A DNA stretch of 19,333 bases from Desulfuromonadales bacterium C00003107 (GCA_001751225.1 MAXT01000359.1:1-19333), one strand, 5' to 3'. Counted from the first letter of the stretch, positions 1 to 9,007 are shown. Notes: generated from the letters alone by a model not told the origin. Made by a program: numbers and translations.

Positions 1-1
1 T

Positions 2-157
2 CGCAAAACGGGTACCGGCAAGATTCGGCGCAATAAGGCTTTTACCAGCCATATTTTGACCAAAAAATCGACTAAAAGAAAGCGTGATCTGCGTCGGGCC
101 ACCCTGGTGTCCAAGGCAGACGCTGGCAATATTGCCCGTCTCATCCCTTACAAGTAA
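2..157 (+). CDS. rpmI: Large ribosomal subunit protein bL35 (partial, 5' end missing)
   Basis: The last 51 codons of an ORF already open at the window edge; the reading frame begins at base 2. The peptide is short and very basic, with the bL35 pattern ([19 protein letters not shown], then [11 protein letters not shown], ending IARLIPYK). bL35 is a small structural protein of the 50S subunit. It is followed 110 bp later by rplT, the usual rpmI-rplT order, often downstream of infC, which would lie just outside the window. Only the N-terminal dozen or so residues are missing. Confidence 0.95.
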   Translation, partial: RKTGTGKIRRNKAFTSHILTKKSTKRKRDLRRATLVSKADAGNIARLIPYK

Positions 158-267
158 TCGGGGCTGAGAGGGCTTGGCTTAAGACCGAGAACTGAGGGGA
201 CAGGTCTCCTCCTTCAGATCCGGCAGCGGTAATACCGCCATATTCAAGCACAACGAAGGAGTAATTC
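158..267 (+). promoter_or_regulatory. rpmI-rplT leader with small hairpins
   Basis: A 110-bp spacer between rpmI and rplT. It holds a perfect short hairpin (GCGGT, loop AAT, ACCGC at 226-238) and a possible AGACC/GGTCT pairing further upstream. A strong ribosome site GAAGGAG (255-261) sits 6 bases before the rplT ATG. L20 represses its own operon through mRNA structure in several bacteria, so this spacer could be such a site. That is inference; no known L20 leader motif is recognised here. Confidence 0.25.
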
Positions 268-621
268 ATGCCAAGAGTAAAAAGAGGTTTCAAAGCGAGA
301 CGTAGAAGAAATAAGGTTCTCAAACTAGCCAAAGGTTATCGCGGCGCGAGAGGTAAACTCTTTCGTAGCGCTACTGAGGCCGTCGATCGCGGATTGAAAT
401 ATGCATTTCGCGACCGTAAAGTCAAGAAGCGGGACTTTCGTGCTCTGTGGATTTCGCGTATCAATGCGGCTTCTCGCGAGAATGGCCTGTCCTACAGTCG
501 ACTCGTATACGGGTTGAAGCAAGCCGCAATCGGTATTGACCGCAAGATCCTGGCTCAACTTGCCGTTTGCGATCCGGCCGGCTTTACTGCTATCGTCGAC
601 AAAGCCAAGGCCCAGATGTAG
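268..621 (+). CDS. rplT: Large ribosomal subunit protein bL20
   Basis: 117 aa, the normal bL20 length. The N-terminus ([20 protein letters not shown]) and the following [19 protein letters not shown] and YAFRDRK segments are the conserved rRNA-binding basic tail and first helices; the C-terminal globular domain ([21 protein letters not shown]) is complete. It is essential for early 50S assembly on 23S rRNA. The start is fixed by GAAGGAG six bases upstream. A strong intrinsic terminator follows ten bases after the stop, so rpmI-rplT ends here and pheST is transcribed by read-through or separately. Confidence 0.98.
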   Translation: MPRVKRGFKARRRRNKVLKLAKGYRGARGKLFRSATEAVDRGLKYAFRDRKVKKRDFRALWISRINAASRENGLSYSRLVYGLKQAAIGIDRKILAQLAVCDPAGFTAIVDKAKAQM

Positions 622-630
622 TAAATTACC

Positions 631-670
631 AAAAAAAAGAGATGAGGGCCTTCCTCATCTCTTTTTTTTT
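631..670 (+). terminator. Intrinsic terminator after rplT
   Basis: Perfect 17-bp inverted repeat: left arm 631-647, 5-base loop GCCTT, right arm 653-669. The GC-bearing core GAGATGAGG/CCTCATCTC is flanked by eight A on the left and a run of T on the right. The A/T symmetry would also let it work leftward. It separates the ribosomal protein genes from pheS. Confidence 0.9.
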
Positions 671-683
671 AGGTTAAAACAAT

Positions 684-712
684 GGAAGCCGCTGGGCTTC
701 CTTTCCTTTTTT
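684..712 (+). terminator. Second terminator-like hairpin (possible pheS attenuator)
   Basis: GGAAGCC (684-690), loop GCTG, GGCTTCC (695-701), followed by TTTCCTTTTTT. This is a perfect 7-bp stem with a U-rich tail, ending 23 bases before the chosen pheS start. With the larger terminator just upstream it forms a tandem pair, suggesting controlled read-through into pheST. An ATG at 682 is in frame with pheS but has no good ribosome site and would place the hairpin inside the coding region. Confidence 0.5.
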
Positions 713-735
713 ACGGACAACGCAACGGGATTGCT

Positions 736-1752
736 ATGAAGGAACAACTCGCAGAATTGTTGACGCAGGGACGTGCTGCACTGTTAGCCGCCGATTCTTT
801 GGAGGGGCTACAAGAGGCGCGGGTCGGTTTGCTTGGCAAAAAAGGCTCCATGACTGCCATTATGAAGGGCATGGGCCGGCTTTCTGCTGATGAGAGGCCG
901 ATTATTGGTTCCCTGGCCAATACGGTCAAGGTTGAGCTTGAAGGTCTCTTTGAAGAACGGTCCCGGGCTGTTCGCGAATTGGAGTTGCAACAACGACTAC
1001 GTAGCGAGCGCATTGATGTGACCCTGCCTGGGCGCAGTGTTTCACAAGGTTCTAAGCACCCGATCACCTTGGTTACCGAAGAAATTATAGAAATCTTTTC
1101 CTCTCTCGGCTTTGGTGTCGAAGAAGGCCCTGAGGTAGAACAGGATTTTTACAATTTTGAAGCGCTGAATATGCCCAAAGATCATCCTGCTCGCGATATG
1201 CAGGATACCTTTTATGTTTCGGATGAGGTGGTGCTGCGTACCCATACTTCGCCGGTACAGATTCGGGCCATGCTAAAGCATGCTCCGCCAGTGCGTGTCA
1301 TTGCGCCCGGCACTGTCTTTCGCCGCGATTCTGATCTTACCCATACCCCGATGTTCCATCAAATCGAGGGGTTTCTTGTCGATCGGGATATCACCTTCGG
1401 TGATCTTAAGGGGGTGCTGACCACCTTTATTGCGCAGTTCTTTGGCAAAGACATCGGTGTGCGCTTCCGGCCATCTTTTTTCCCCTTTACGGAACCGAGC
1501 GCTGAAGTTGATATTCAATGTGTTATTTGTGCTGGCAGCGGCTGTCGTGTCTGTAAAAAATCGGGCTGGCTGGAAATCCTCGGTAGCGGTATGATCGATC
1601 CGGAAGTTTTCAAGTCGGTCAATTACGATTACCAGAAATACAGCGGGTTTGCCTTTGGTATGGGAATCGAGCGTATTGCCATGCTCAAGTATGGTGTTAA
1701 TGACCTGCGGTTGTTCTTTGAAAACGATGTCCGCTTTCTGCGGCAATTTTGA
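736..1752 (+). CDS. pheS: Phenylalanyl-tRNA synthetase alpha subunit
   Basis: 338 aa from ATG 736. It forms the alpha2-beta2 enzyme with PheT that charges tRNA-Phe in the cytoplasm. An N-terminal coiled-coil tRNA-binding region (about 1-85) is followed by the class II catalytic core. Motif 2 is visible as TVFRRDSDLTHTPMFHQIEG and motif 3 as GFAFGMGIERIAMLKYG. A CVICAGSGCRVCKKSGW stretch precedes motif 3, as in many PheS. An in-frame ATG at 682 would add 18 residues. I prefer 736 because it matches the family's start and length and leaves the upstream hairpin untranslated; the ribosome site at 736 is weak either way. pheT follows after 65 bp. Confidence 0.97.
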   Translation: MKEQLAELLTQGRAALLAADSLEGLQEARVGLLGKKGSMTAIMKGMGRLSADERPIIGSLANTVKVELEGLFEERSRAVRELELQQRLRSERIDVTLPGRSVSQGSKHPITLVTEEIIEIFSSLGFGVEEGPEVEQDFYNFEALNMPKDHPARDMQDTFYVSDEVVLRTHTSPVQIRAMLKHAPPVRVIAPGTVFRRDSDLTHTPMFHQIEGFLVDRDITFGDLKGVLTTFIAQFFGKDIGVRFRPSFFPFTEPSAEVDIQCVICAGSGCRVCKKSGWLEILGSGMIDPEVFKSVNYDYQKYSGFAFGMGIERIAMLKYGVNDLRLFFENDVRFLRQF

Positions 1753-1817
1753 TCTACTGAATAATCGTTGATAAAACAGCTTGTTGTCTGCTGTAATATG
1801 ATAAAGGACTTGAATAA

Positions 1818-4229
1818 ATGATCGTATCCTACAACTGGCTTAAGGAATTTGTCGATTTTGATCACCCGCCGGAGGAATTGTCCCATCGTCTGACCATGGC
1901 AGGCTTGGAAGTCGATGCCATGGATTACCTCGGGGCGGGACTGGACACGGTTATTGTCGCTCGGCTTGAATCGGTAGAACGACACCCTGACGCAGATCGT
2001 TTGACCCTGTGTCAGGTCGCTACTGGCAGAGACACTTTGCCGGTGGTCTGTGGTGCTACCAACCACAAGGTCGGTGACCTGATAGCTTTGGCGCAGGTGG
2101 GTAGCGTACTTCCCGGTGATTTTAAGATTAAAAAGGGCAAGATTCGGGGCCAGGTCTCCATGGGTATGCTCTGTTCAGAAAAAGAACTCGGCCTGGCCGA
2201 GGAGTCGCCCGGAATCATGATCCTGCCGCCCGGTCTACCGCTGGGGCAACCGGTCTTTGAGGCTCTCGGTCTTAAGGATGTGCGCTTCGAGCTTGGTCTC
2301 ACTCCCAATCGCCCCGATTGCCTGAGTATTGTCGGAGTGGCCAGGGAGGTTGCAGCCATTGTTGGCCGGCCGTTGCAAGTTGCCCATCAAACGCCCGTCG
2401 AAGACGGAGCTCCAAGCAGTGACAGCACCTCTGTTAGTCTCGAAGAAAAGGGGCTCTGCCCCCGTTATGCTGTTCGCCTGATACGCGGGGTTAAGATTGG
2501 TCCCTCGCCGGAGTGGCTGGTTCGGCGCCTGGAAGCAGTGGGAATGCGTTCCATTAACAATGTGGTCGATGTCACCAACCTCGTGTTGATGGAGCTTGGC
2601 CATCCCTTGCATGCCTTTGATTTCAATCGACTGAGCGATCAACGTATTGTGGTTCGGCGGGCCAACGATGGAGCAAGTTTTACCACCCTCGACGGCCAGC
2701 AACGCTTGCTTTGCACCGATGACCTGGTTATTTGCGATGGCCTGGGTCCGGTAGCGCTGGCTGGCATTATGGGCGGTGAAAATTCCGAAGTCGGTCCTGA
2801 AACTACGGATATCCTACTTGAAGGTGCCTACTTTAACCCGGCCACCATCCGCCGTACCAGTAAACGCCTCGGTATGCATACCGAGGCCTCTCATCGCTTC
2901 GAGCGCGGGGCTGATGTAGATATGGTGCCAATTGCCCTCGATAAGGCAGCGGCCCTGATTGTCCAAGTGGCCGGTGGTGCCCTCGCACAGGGCATGATCG
3001 ATTGCTATCCCGAGTCCTTGCCCGAGCGGCAGTTGACCCTCGATGTTGATAAAGCTAATAAGGTTTTGGGCCTTAAACTCGCCAGTGACGATATCCTTAG
3101 CTTGTTGCGTTCTATTGCTCTTGAGGCGCAGCCGGCCCCGGATCGGGATAATGGAATTCTTTATGTAAAAATTCCTGCTTTTCGCCCAGATCTTGAGCGC
3201 GAGATCGATCTGATTGAAGAGGTTGCCCGTCTGCATGGCTATGATCATATACCGGTCACCATGCCGGTTAGTCGCATGATCTGTCACCGCCCGGCTCCTC
3301 AGCAACGTCTGGTTCGACAACTACGGGATGCCGTGGTGGCCGGGGGCTTTGCTGAAATTATCAACTACTCCTTCATCGCTCCTGAATGGGATCGGCTCAA
3401 TTTGGCACAGGACGATTGTCGACGTCAGAATGTGCGAATTCTCAACCCCCTTACCGAGGATCAATCGGTCATGCGCACTAGTCTGGTACCCAGCATGCTC
3501 GAGAGCATCGCTCGCAACCGGGCCTACCGGTCTTTGGATCTACGCCTGTTCGAGTTGCGGCCCGTTTTTCAACCCATGGATGGTGAAGAACTGCCGCGGG
3601 AAAGTCTGCGTCTTTGTGCGGCCATCTGTGGTCGTCGTCAGCCTCTGGGTTGGGTTCAAACGGCAGAGGATGTGGACTTTTTTGACCTGAAGGGCCAATT
3701 GGAGGGCCTACTCGAGGGGTTTCAAATTGGACCGGTCCGCTGGGATAGTAGTCAAAGTGAAACCTTCTATCATCCTGGAAAATCCTGTATGCTGCATCAC
3801 AAGGCAGGCTTTTTGGGCAGCATAGGGGAAGTTCATCCGCAAGTACTGGAACATTTCGAGATCGATCAGCCAGTTTATCTGCTCGACCTTGACTTGAATG
3901 CCCTTTTTGGCGCCACGGTTACCGGTCGGAACTTTCAGGCGATTTCCCGTTTCCCAGATGTTTGCCGTGACAGCGCACTTCTGGTCGACAATAAGGTTAG
4001 TGCCGAGCAGGTCTTCGCTGTTATCGACCAGGTTCGTGGGCGTTTTGTTGAAGATTACACCCTGTTCGATATGTACCGCGGACCGGGCATCGCTGATGAC
4101 AAAAAGAGTCTGGCCATCAGGGTGCGCTACCGCAGTTCTGACAAAACTCTTACTGAGGAAGAGATCACAACCGGTCATGAGCGCATCATCAAGGCACTCA
4201 AGAAACAACTCGGAGCTGAAATCCGTTAA
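1818..4229 (+). CDS. pheT: Phenylalanyl-tRNA synthetase beta subunit
   Basis: 803 aa, full length for PheT. Domains in order: N-terminal tRNA-binding fold (about 40-150, with VARLESVERHPDADRLTLCQ); B3/B4 editing domain (about 205-385, with HPLHAFDFNRL and HTEASHRFERGAD); B5 (about 405-485, with FRPDLEREIDLIEEVARLHG); the inactive class II-like core; and a C-terminal anticodon-binding FDX-ACB domain (about 705-803, with SRFPDVCRDSALLVD and SSDKTLTEEEI). AAAGGA lies 9 bases before the ATG. It pairs with PheS and clears Tyr-tRNA(Phe). ihfA follows, as in many proteobacteria. Confidence 0.98.
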   Translation: MIVSYNWLKEFVDFDHPPEELSHRLTMAGLEVDAMDYLGAGLDTVIVARLESVERHPDADRLTLCQVATGRDTLPVVCGATNHKVGDLIALAQVGSVLPGDFKIKKGKIRGQVSMGMLCSEKELGLAEESPGIMILPPGLPLGQPVFEALGLKDVRFELGLTPNRPDCLSIVGVAREVAAIVGRPLQVAHQTPVEDGAPSSDSTSVSLEEKGLCPRYAVRLIRGVKIGPSPEWLVRRLEAVGMRSINNVVDVTNLVLMELGHPLHAFDFNRLSDQRIVVRRANDGASFTTLDGQQRLLCTDDLVICDGLGPVALAGIMGGENSEVGPETTDILLEGAYFNPATIRRTSKRLGMHTEASHRFERGADVDMVPIALDKAAALIVQVAGGALAQGMIDCYPESLPERQLTLDVDKANKVLGLKLASDDILSLLRSIALEAQPAPDRDNGILYVKIPAFRPDLEREIDLIEEVARLHGYDHIPVTMPVSRMICHRPAPQQRLVRQLRDAVVAGGFAEIINYSFIAPEWDRLNLAQDDCRRQNVRILNPLTEDQSVMRTSLVPSMLESIARNRAYRSLDLRLFELRPVFQPMDGEELPRESLRLCAAICGRRQPLGWVQTAEDVDFFDLKGQLEGLLEGFQIGPVRWDSSQSETFYHPGKSCMLHHKAGFLGSIGEVHPQVLEHFEIDQPVYLLDLDLNALFGATVTGRNFQAISRFPDVCRDSALLVDNKVSAEQVFAVIDQVRGRFVEDYTLFDMYRGPGIADDKKSLAIRVRYRSSDKTLTEEEITTGHERIIKALKKQLGAEIR

Positions 4230-4238
4230 AATAATCGG

Positions 4239-4267
4239 TTGATTGCATGATACTCCTATGATATAAA
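4239..4267 (+). promoter_or_regulatory. Candidate sigma-70 promoter for ihfA
   Basis: TTGATT (4239-4244), 17-bp spacer, TATAAA (4262-4267), in the 83-bp gap between pheT and ihfA. It would start transcription about 40 bases before the ihfA ATG, allowing ihfA to be expressed apart from pheST. Predicted by eye from spacing and sequence only. Confidence 0.5.
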
Positions 4268-4312
4268 ATGTTGGATGTTCGTGGACTTACGTTATTGGAG
4301 GGGGACGAATCT

Positions 4313-4594
4313 ATGACCAAGGCGGACCTTGTAGAACGTGTATATTTGAAGACCGGTTTCTCAAAAAAGGAGTCCGCGCAGATTGTCGAGATGGTCTTCG
4401 ATCTGATGAAGTCGACCCTGGAAAAAGGCGAGAAGATCAAGCTGGCCGGTTTTGGCAACTTTGTCGTTAAGAACAAGGCGACACGCAAGGGGCGGAATCC
4501 TCAAACCGGAGATGAAATCGAAATTTGTTCCCGTAAAATTTTGACTTTCAAGCCCAGCCAGGTACTTAAATCAGTCATCAACGGCCAGGATTGA
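4313..4594 (+). CDS. ihfA: Integration host factor alpha subunit
   Basis: 93 aa, HU/IHF family. It begins MTKADLVERVYLKTGFSKKE and carries the beta-arm signature GRNPQTGDEIEI with the intercalating proline (P63), then the C-terminal KILTFKPSQVLKS. As part of the IHF heterodimer it bends DNA sharply at specific sites and supports transcription, replication and site-specific recombination. The alpha assignment rests on its place right after pheT, the classical ihfA locus. The ORF is open to 4268, but GGAGGGGGA (4297-4305) points clearly to ATG 4313. IHF would be a plausible host cofactor for the integrase in this window. Confidence 0.92.
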   Translation: MTKADLVERVYLKTGFSKKESAQIVEMVFDLMKSTLEKGEKIKLAGFGNFVVKNKATRKGRNPQTGDEIEICSRKILTFKPSQVLKSVINGQD

Positions 4595-4620
4595 GGGGTT
4601 CTTAGTCGTTAAGGCTGATT

Positions 4621-4977
4621 ATGAATACTCCGATTCCCGATAAGCTGTATTTTAAAATCGGCGAAGTTGTCAGCATTACAGGCATCAAGGCCCATGTGCT
4701 ACGCTATTGGGAGGCGGAGTTCGGAGCAGGCTTTCGCCCTGTAAAGAGTCACGGGCGACAGCGACTCTATCGAAAGCAGGATATTGAGCTAATCTTGCAA
4801 CTGAAGGATTTGCTCTATCGTCAGGGTTATACCATTGCCGGCGCAAAGAAAAAGCTGCGCAGTAAGACCTGTGACCAGGATTCGGCCAATAAAGCCTCGG
4901 AAGCTCAACCGGTTCTTCGTGTGCTGCAGGAATTGCGCAGTGATCTAATTCGGCTGCGCAAGTCCTTGGATTGCTGA
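4621..4977 (+). CDS. MerR-family transcriptional regulator
   Basis: 118 aa. The N-terminal 70 residues form a MerR-type winged helix (YFKIGEVVSITGIKAHVLRYWEAEF, then SHGRQRLYRKQDIELILQLKDLL and GYTIAGAKKKL). The tail is short, with a heptad-like helix (VLRVLQELRSDLIRLRKSL), likely for dimerisation. No effector domain or metal-binding cysteine pattern is present; the single Cys near the C-terminus is not a MerR-like site. Position 27 bp after ihfA is a common arrangement in Geobacter relatives and some other proteobacteria. Its target is unknown. Confidence 0.85.
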   Translation: MNTPIPDKLYFKIGEVVSITGIKAHVLRYWEAEFGAGFRPVKSHGRQRLYRKQDIELILQLKDLLYRQGYTIAGAKKKLRSKTCDQDSANKASEAQPVLRVLQELRSDLIRLRKSLDC

Positions 4978-5027
4978 ATATCATTCTGCTTAATCCTGGC
5001 CTGAAAGCAATTCTTTGAGGCCGTTAT

Positions 5028-5801
5028 TTGCTGATTCTTGTTACCAACGACGACGGTGTCTATTCACCCGGGCTTGCCTTGCTTGCTTCCTCTCTGTCGA
5101 GTATCGGGCAGGTTGTAGTCGTCGCTCCCGACCGGGAACGTAGCGCCATCGGCCATGCCCTTACTCTCCATTCCCCTCTGCGCGCCGAACTCATCAAACC
5201 CGATACCTATGCCGTTGACGGCACTCCTACGGACTGTGTCAACCTCGGTATTCATGGACTTTTCGAAGCACGACCCGATTTGGTTGTTTCCGGCATAAAC
5301 CGGGGGGCCAATATGGGGGAGGATGTCACCTACTCAGGGACCGTGTCGGCTGCTATGGAAGCGATGTTGATGGGGGTTCCTTCTTTCGCTGTTTCCCTTG
5401 ATCTGCTCAGCGGGGAACGCTCCGATTATGCCGCAGCAGGACGTGTTGCCAAGGATCTGGCGGCGACTATTCTGCGCCATGGCTTGCCCGACGATACCTT
5501 CCTCAACGTCAATGTCCCTGCTGGAACACCTAAAGGGATTAGGATGACCCGACAAGGGAAGCGTCGCTACGAGGAGATGATCGTGGAGAAGGTCGACCCG
5601 CGAGGAAGGAAATATTACTGGATTGGTGGTGGCCAATGCCAGTTTGAACCGATTCCCGGTAGTGACTTTCTGGCTCTGTCGGATGGTTTTGTTTCGGTAA
5701 CCCCTCTGCACCTCGACTTGACCAACCACCACTCTTTCGATAGCCTCCGGCAATGGCGGACGACCTCGGATGCGGCCTTTTTTTATACCGAAAACAAGTA
5801 A
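5028..5801 (+). CDS. surE: 5'/3'-nucleotidase SurE
   Basis: 257 aa, a survival protein that dephosphorylates 5'- and 3'-nucleotides and short polyphosphates using a divalent metal. Visible SurE metal ligands and motifs are D8-D9 in [13 protein letters not shown]39 in [12 protein letters not shown], and N91/N95 in [19 protein letters not shown]. The start is a TTG at 5028: TGAGG (5016-5020) lies 7 bases upstream and the translation begins exactly at the conserved [11 protein letters not shown] low-efficiency start may limit expression. It opens the surE-pcm-yqaA-nlpD-rpoS stress cluster; pcm starts 13 bases after its stop. Confidence 0.96.
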   Translation: MLILVTNDDGVYSPGLALLASSLSSIGQVVVVAPDRERSAIGHALTLHSPLRAELIKPDTYAVDGTPTDCVNLGIHGLFEARPDLVVSGINRGANMGEDVTYSGTVSAAMEAMLMGVPSFAVSLDLLSGERSDYAAAGRVAKDLAATILRHGLPDDTFLNVNVPAGTPKGIRMTRQGKRRYEEMIVEKVDPRGRKYYWIGGGQCQFEPIPGSDFLALSDGFVSVTPLHLDLTNHHSFDSLRQWRTTSDAAFFYTENK

Positions 5802-5814
5802 GGAACAGGGTAAC

Positions 5815-6471
5815 ATGGACTATGCAATAGCCCGCCGTCGGATGGTCGATCAGCAAGTTGTGGCACGGGGCATTCACGCCCCTTTGGTCATCGAAGCCAT
5901 GAAGCGTGTGCCCCGTCACCGCTTTGTCGAAGAAGCCCTATGGGCCCAGGCTTACGGAGACCATCCTCTGCCCATCGGTGAAAAGCAAACTATTTCTCAG
6001 CCCTATATGGTGGCTCTGATGACTCAGGCCCTGGAACTAAAGGGGGGGGAGAAAATTCTCGAAATTGGTACTGGCTCCGGGTATCAGGCGGCCATTTTGG
6101 CTCAGATCGTCTCCCGCGTTTATAGCGTAGAGCGCATTCCGGCCTTGGCGAGGCGCGCCCGAAGGGTACTCGATGATATTGGCTGTCGAAACGTTAATAT
6201 TAAGTTGAGTGACGGAACCATTGGTTGGGAAAATGAAGCGCCTTTTCACGGCATAGTGGTTACCGCCGGCTCGCCACAGGTACCACCGCATTATCTTGAA
6301 CAGCTAACCATTGGTGGTCGCCTGATCATTCCTGTCGGTGACCGTGGCAGACAGGTTCTCAAGCTGATTATTCGCCATGGGCTTGAAGATTTTAGAGAAG
6401 AAAGTCTTCTTGATTGTAGGTTTGTGCCGTTGATCGGTAAGGACGGTTGGTCCGAAGGAGAGGGCCGGTAA
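5815..6471 (+). CDS. pcm: Protein-L-isoaspartate O-methyltransferase
   Basis: 218 aa. It uses S-adenosylmethionine to methylate L-isoaspartyl residues formed by protein ageing, starting their repair. The PCMT signature [14 protein letters not shown] (about 58-71) is followed by SAM-binding motif [14 protein letters not shown] (about 81-93), and the later [17 protein letters not shown] and [14 protein letters not shown] segments. AGGAACAGGG sits just before ATG 5815; an upstream in-frame ATG at 5770 lies within surE and is not used. Its TAA shares a base with the ATG of the next gene, indicating translational coupling. Confidence 0.96.
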   Translation: MDYAIARRRMVDQQVVARGIHAPLVIEAMKRVPRHRFVEEALWAQAYGDHPLPIGEKQTISQPYMVALMTQALELKGGEKILEIGTGSGYQAAILAQIVSRVYSVERIPALARRARRVLDDIGCRNVNIKLSDGTIGWENEAPFHGIVVTAGSPQVPPHYLEQLTIGGRLIIPVGDRGRQVLKLIIRHGLEDFREESLLDCRFVPLIGKDGWSEGEGR

Positions 6472-7064
6472 TGATTTTATTGAGACGCCTTTACGACTGG
6501 GTTTTGCACTGGGCGCAAACCCCCTACGGTGTACCGGCTCTGTTTTTGCTCGCTTTTGCCGAATCGTCCATCTTTCCTCTGCCGCCAGACATATTGCTAC
6601 TAGCTCTTTGTCTTTCACTGCCTGCTCGCTCTTATCGTTTTGCTTTATTGACCACCATAGGTTCTGTAGCCGGTGGCATGGGCGGCTATCTCATCGGTTA
6701 TAGCTTGTGGGGGGCGACAGCCGAGCTGTTTTATAAGTATGTACCGCTTTTTTCGCCGAGTGGCTTTGACCGCATTCAGGAGCTGTTTTCTACCTACGAT
6801 TTCTGGGTGATATTTGCCGCCGGTTTTAGCCCAATACCTTATAAAATTTTTACCATCGGTGCCGGGGTCTTTGAGATAAACTTTCCGCTTTTTGTTGTGA
6901 CTTCTGTCATCAGCCGGGGCTTGCGGTTTTTCCTTTTAGCCTGGCTAATTCATACCTTTGGTGACAAGGTCAAAGCAGGCATCGATAGATATTTCAATTA
7001 CATAACGTTGGCCTTCATGGTCCTGCTTTTCGGAGGGTTTCTCTTTTTCACGAGATTTCGATGA
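6471..7064 (+). CDS. YqaA-like inner membrane protein (DedA/VTT superfamily)
   Basis: 197 aa, strongly hydrophobic with about five membrane segments. It shows DedA/VTT hallmarks: an early acidic residue and proline-rich re-entrant loop (AFAESSIFPLPPDILLLAL), a glycine-rich segment (GSVAGGMGGYLIGYSLWG), and a second Pro-containing loop followed by a conserved Arg (GFSPIPYKIFTIGAG ... ISRGLRFFLLAWLI). DedA relatives are thought to move lipids across the membrane or support proton-dependent homeostasis; the substrate of this subfamily is not known. The start overlaps the pcm stop by one base, with GGAG upstream. It sits where gammaproteobacterial clusters join pcm directly to nlpD. Confidence 0.88.
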   Translation: MILLRRLYDWVLHWAQTPYGVPALFLLAFAESSIFPLPPDILLLALCLSLPARSYRFALLTTIGSVAGGMGGYLIGYSLWGATAELFYKYVPLFSPSGFDRIQELFSTYDFWVIFAAGFSPIPYKIFTIGAGVFEINFPLFVVTSVISRGLRFFLLAWLIHTFGDKVKAGIDRYFNYITLAFMVLLFGGFLFFTRFR

Positions 7065-7139
7065 TCACTGCCCCATATTACAGCCATATTTCAATTAGGA
7101 TGGCATCAGAACCCTGCGGCCGGGAGAGGACGCTGACCG

Positions 7140-7919
7140 ATGTTTAGATTGTTGCGCTGCGCTCTGTTGCTAGCGATTCTGGGTCTATGGTTTACGCCTG
7201 GCTGTGCCGCGCCCAAAGGGGTTTATCACACCGTTCAGCGAGGCCAAACTCTCTATCGTATCGGCCAGGTTTACCGGGCTGATGTGAATCATCTTGCCCG
7301 AGTTAACAGGCTGACGGATCGTTCCCAACTTGAGGTTGGACAACGGCTGTTCATTCCTGGCGCCAGTTCCGTTAAATATGTTCCCGCCACAGTGCTTGCC
7401 AGAAGCAAAAAATCGGTTAAACTACCTACCAGAAAAAATAAAACTACCAATACTCGAACCGCCAGACCCCCGGTAGCAGCTAAAGCACCTAAGCCAGTCA
7501 CTGCTGACGTGTCGCGTTCGGCGATACGAGCGAAAGTCAAGGCGGCCAAAGGAACCTTTATCTGGCCTGTCAGAGGTTCGGTGTTAAAAAAATTCGGGAC
7601 TAAAGGTAGTCATGCCAATAAAGGCATTGAGGTCGCCGCTGCAGTTGGCAGTTGCATTGTTGCCGCGGCCGCTGGAAAAGTTACTTATAGTGGTGATGGC
7701 ATTACGGGGTTTGGTAATCTTATTATCTTAAAACATGATGATTCCTACTTTACAGTTTACGGATTCAATCAGGCGAATCTTGTCAAATCCGGCAGTTTTG
7801 TAAGCCAGGGGCAGAAAATTGCCTTGGCAGGGCGTCCTCCGACAGGAGGTCAGGCTCGCCTGCACTTTGAGATACGGCGCGGCAAAGAAGCCGTCAATCC
7901 CGTGCCGTTGTTGCCCTGA
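7140..7919 (+). CDS. nlpD: NlpD-like LysM/degenerate LytM (M23) lipoprotein
   Basis: 259 aa. The N-terminal hydrophobic signal ends in TPGC with a candidate lipidation Cys22 (the lipobox is not ideal). A LysM peptidoglycan-binding domain covers about 28-73 (YHTVQRGQTLYRIGQVY ... LEVGQRLFIPG), then a basic Pro/Ala/Thr linker and a LytM domain (about 140-257). The LytM zinc ligands are missing: the H-x3-D motif is replaced by NKGIEVA and the HxH motif by RLHFEIR. The same substitutions mark E. coli NlpD, an activator of the amidase AmiC, so this is probably a non-enzymatic amidase activator in the envelope. It lies directly upstream of rpoS, as in Enterobacteria. Confidence 0.9.
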   Translation: MFRLLRCALLLAILGLWFTPGCAAPKGVYHTVQRGQTLYRIGQVYRADVNHLARVNRLTDRSQLEVGQRLFIPGASSVKYVPATVLARSKKSVKLPTRKNKTTNTRTARPPVAAKAPKPVTADVSRSAIRAKVKAAKGTFIWPVRGSVLKKFGTKGSHANKGIEVAAAVGSCIVAAAAGKVTYSGDGITGFGNLIILKHDDSYFTVYGFNQANLVKSGSFVSQGQKIALAGRPPTGGQARLHFEIRRGKEAVNPVPLLP

Positions 7920-7965
7920 AAATCGATAGCAAACGTCAATTTAAGCGTTGGAGGTGTGTGCAGTT

Positions 7966-8934
7966 ATGGCGGATCATCAATCAAATTTCAACAAAGATGA
8001 AATATCTAGTGACAATAGTCACGCGGTCCAAGAAGCAGGGGAGGCGAAGAAAAAGAGCAGAGTTGATAAGGAGGATTCTTCTTCCGGCGACGATGCTATA
8101 AAGCTCTACCTTAAAGAAATCCAAAAGACGAAGCTGTTGACCGCTGAAGAAGAGCGTTCCTTAGCTCGACGCATTGCTTCTGGGGATATGGCCGCACGCG
8201 ATCATATGATCGAGTCGAACCTGCGTCTTGTGGTAAAAATAGCCAAGCGTTACATGAATCGAGGGTTGCCCTTTCTCGATTTGATCGAAGAAGGAAATAT
8301 GGGTTTGATCAAAGCGGTCGAACGCTTTAAGCTGAGCAAGGAATGTCGTTTTTCCACCTATGCCACCTGGTGGATTAGGCAGTCCATCGAACGGGCACTA
8401 GTCAATCAGAGTCGCACGATTCGACTGCCGGTTCATGTTTCAGACGATATTAACAAATTTATCAAAATCAGCCGGGAATTGGTTCATCGCTTCAATCGTG
8501 AACCGCAGGTCGATGAAATCGCGGAAGCTATGGGCGTTGAGCCGGCCTATATCCGGCGTCTCATGGTCTTGGTGAAAAAAACCTATTCTATTGAACACCC
8601 CATGGGTGAGAATCGCGATTACAGTCTCATTGACACCATCGAAGACAGCAATGCCGACGATCCTTCGGTGTTTCTTGAAGATATCGATAAGTTTGCCCAT
8701 ATCCAGGAATGGCTAGGGGCTCTTGCCGAAAACGAGAGAGAGATATTGATCCTTCGTTTTGGCCTGGAAGATCGGGAGCCACAAACCCTCGATACCATTG
8801 GCCAAAAGTTCGGGGTTACTCGTGAGAGGATTCGTCAGATAGAGGCTAAGAGCCTTGACAAGCTACGAAAGATCATGGAAGAAAAAGAAGCTCAAAGCCG
8901 GGCCTTCATGGAACAGGACCTGGCGAGCCGCTAG
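7966..8934 (+). CDS. rpoS: RNA polymerase sigma factor RpoS
   Basis: 322 aa sigma-70 family factor. Region 1.2 ([20 protein letters not shown]), region 2 ([20 protein letters not shown] ... [20 protein letters not shown]), region 3 and region 4.2 ([20 protein letters not shown]) are all present. The variable acidic/Ser-rich N-tail lacks the large region 1.1 of RpoD, and the gene sits after nlpD, both pointing to the stationary-phase/general stress factor. The ORF can be extended to TTG 7948, but GGAGG (7950-7954) followed by ATG 7966 is the better start (11-base spacing). surE, pcm and nlpD upstream are classic companions. Confidence 0.95.
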   Translation: MADHQSNFNKDEISSDNSHAVQEAGEAKKKSRVDKEDSSSGDDAIKLYLKEIQKTKLLTAEEERSLARRIASGDMAARDHMIESNLRLVVKIAKRYMNRGLPFLDLIEEGNMGLIKAVERFKLSKECRFSTYATWWIRQSIERALVNQSRTIRLPVHVSDDINKFIKISRELVHRFNREPQVDEIAEAMGVEPAYIRRLMVLVKKTYSIEHPMGENRDYSLIDTIEDSNADDPSVFLEDIDKFAHIQEWLGALAENEREILILRFGLEDREPQTLDTIGQKFGVTRERIRQIEAKSLDKLRKIMEEKEAQSRAFMEQDLASR

Positions 8935-9007
8935 CTGTGGTAGAATGCAAAATTATTTTATTTAATGTTAATAACTGATGAATGTATTGTCGAAGGGAAA
9001 GCTGATC

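Noticed and set aside
1042..1746. Minus-strand ORFs within pheS
   Set aside because: Shadows of the pheS reading frame without ribosome sites or family patterns.
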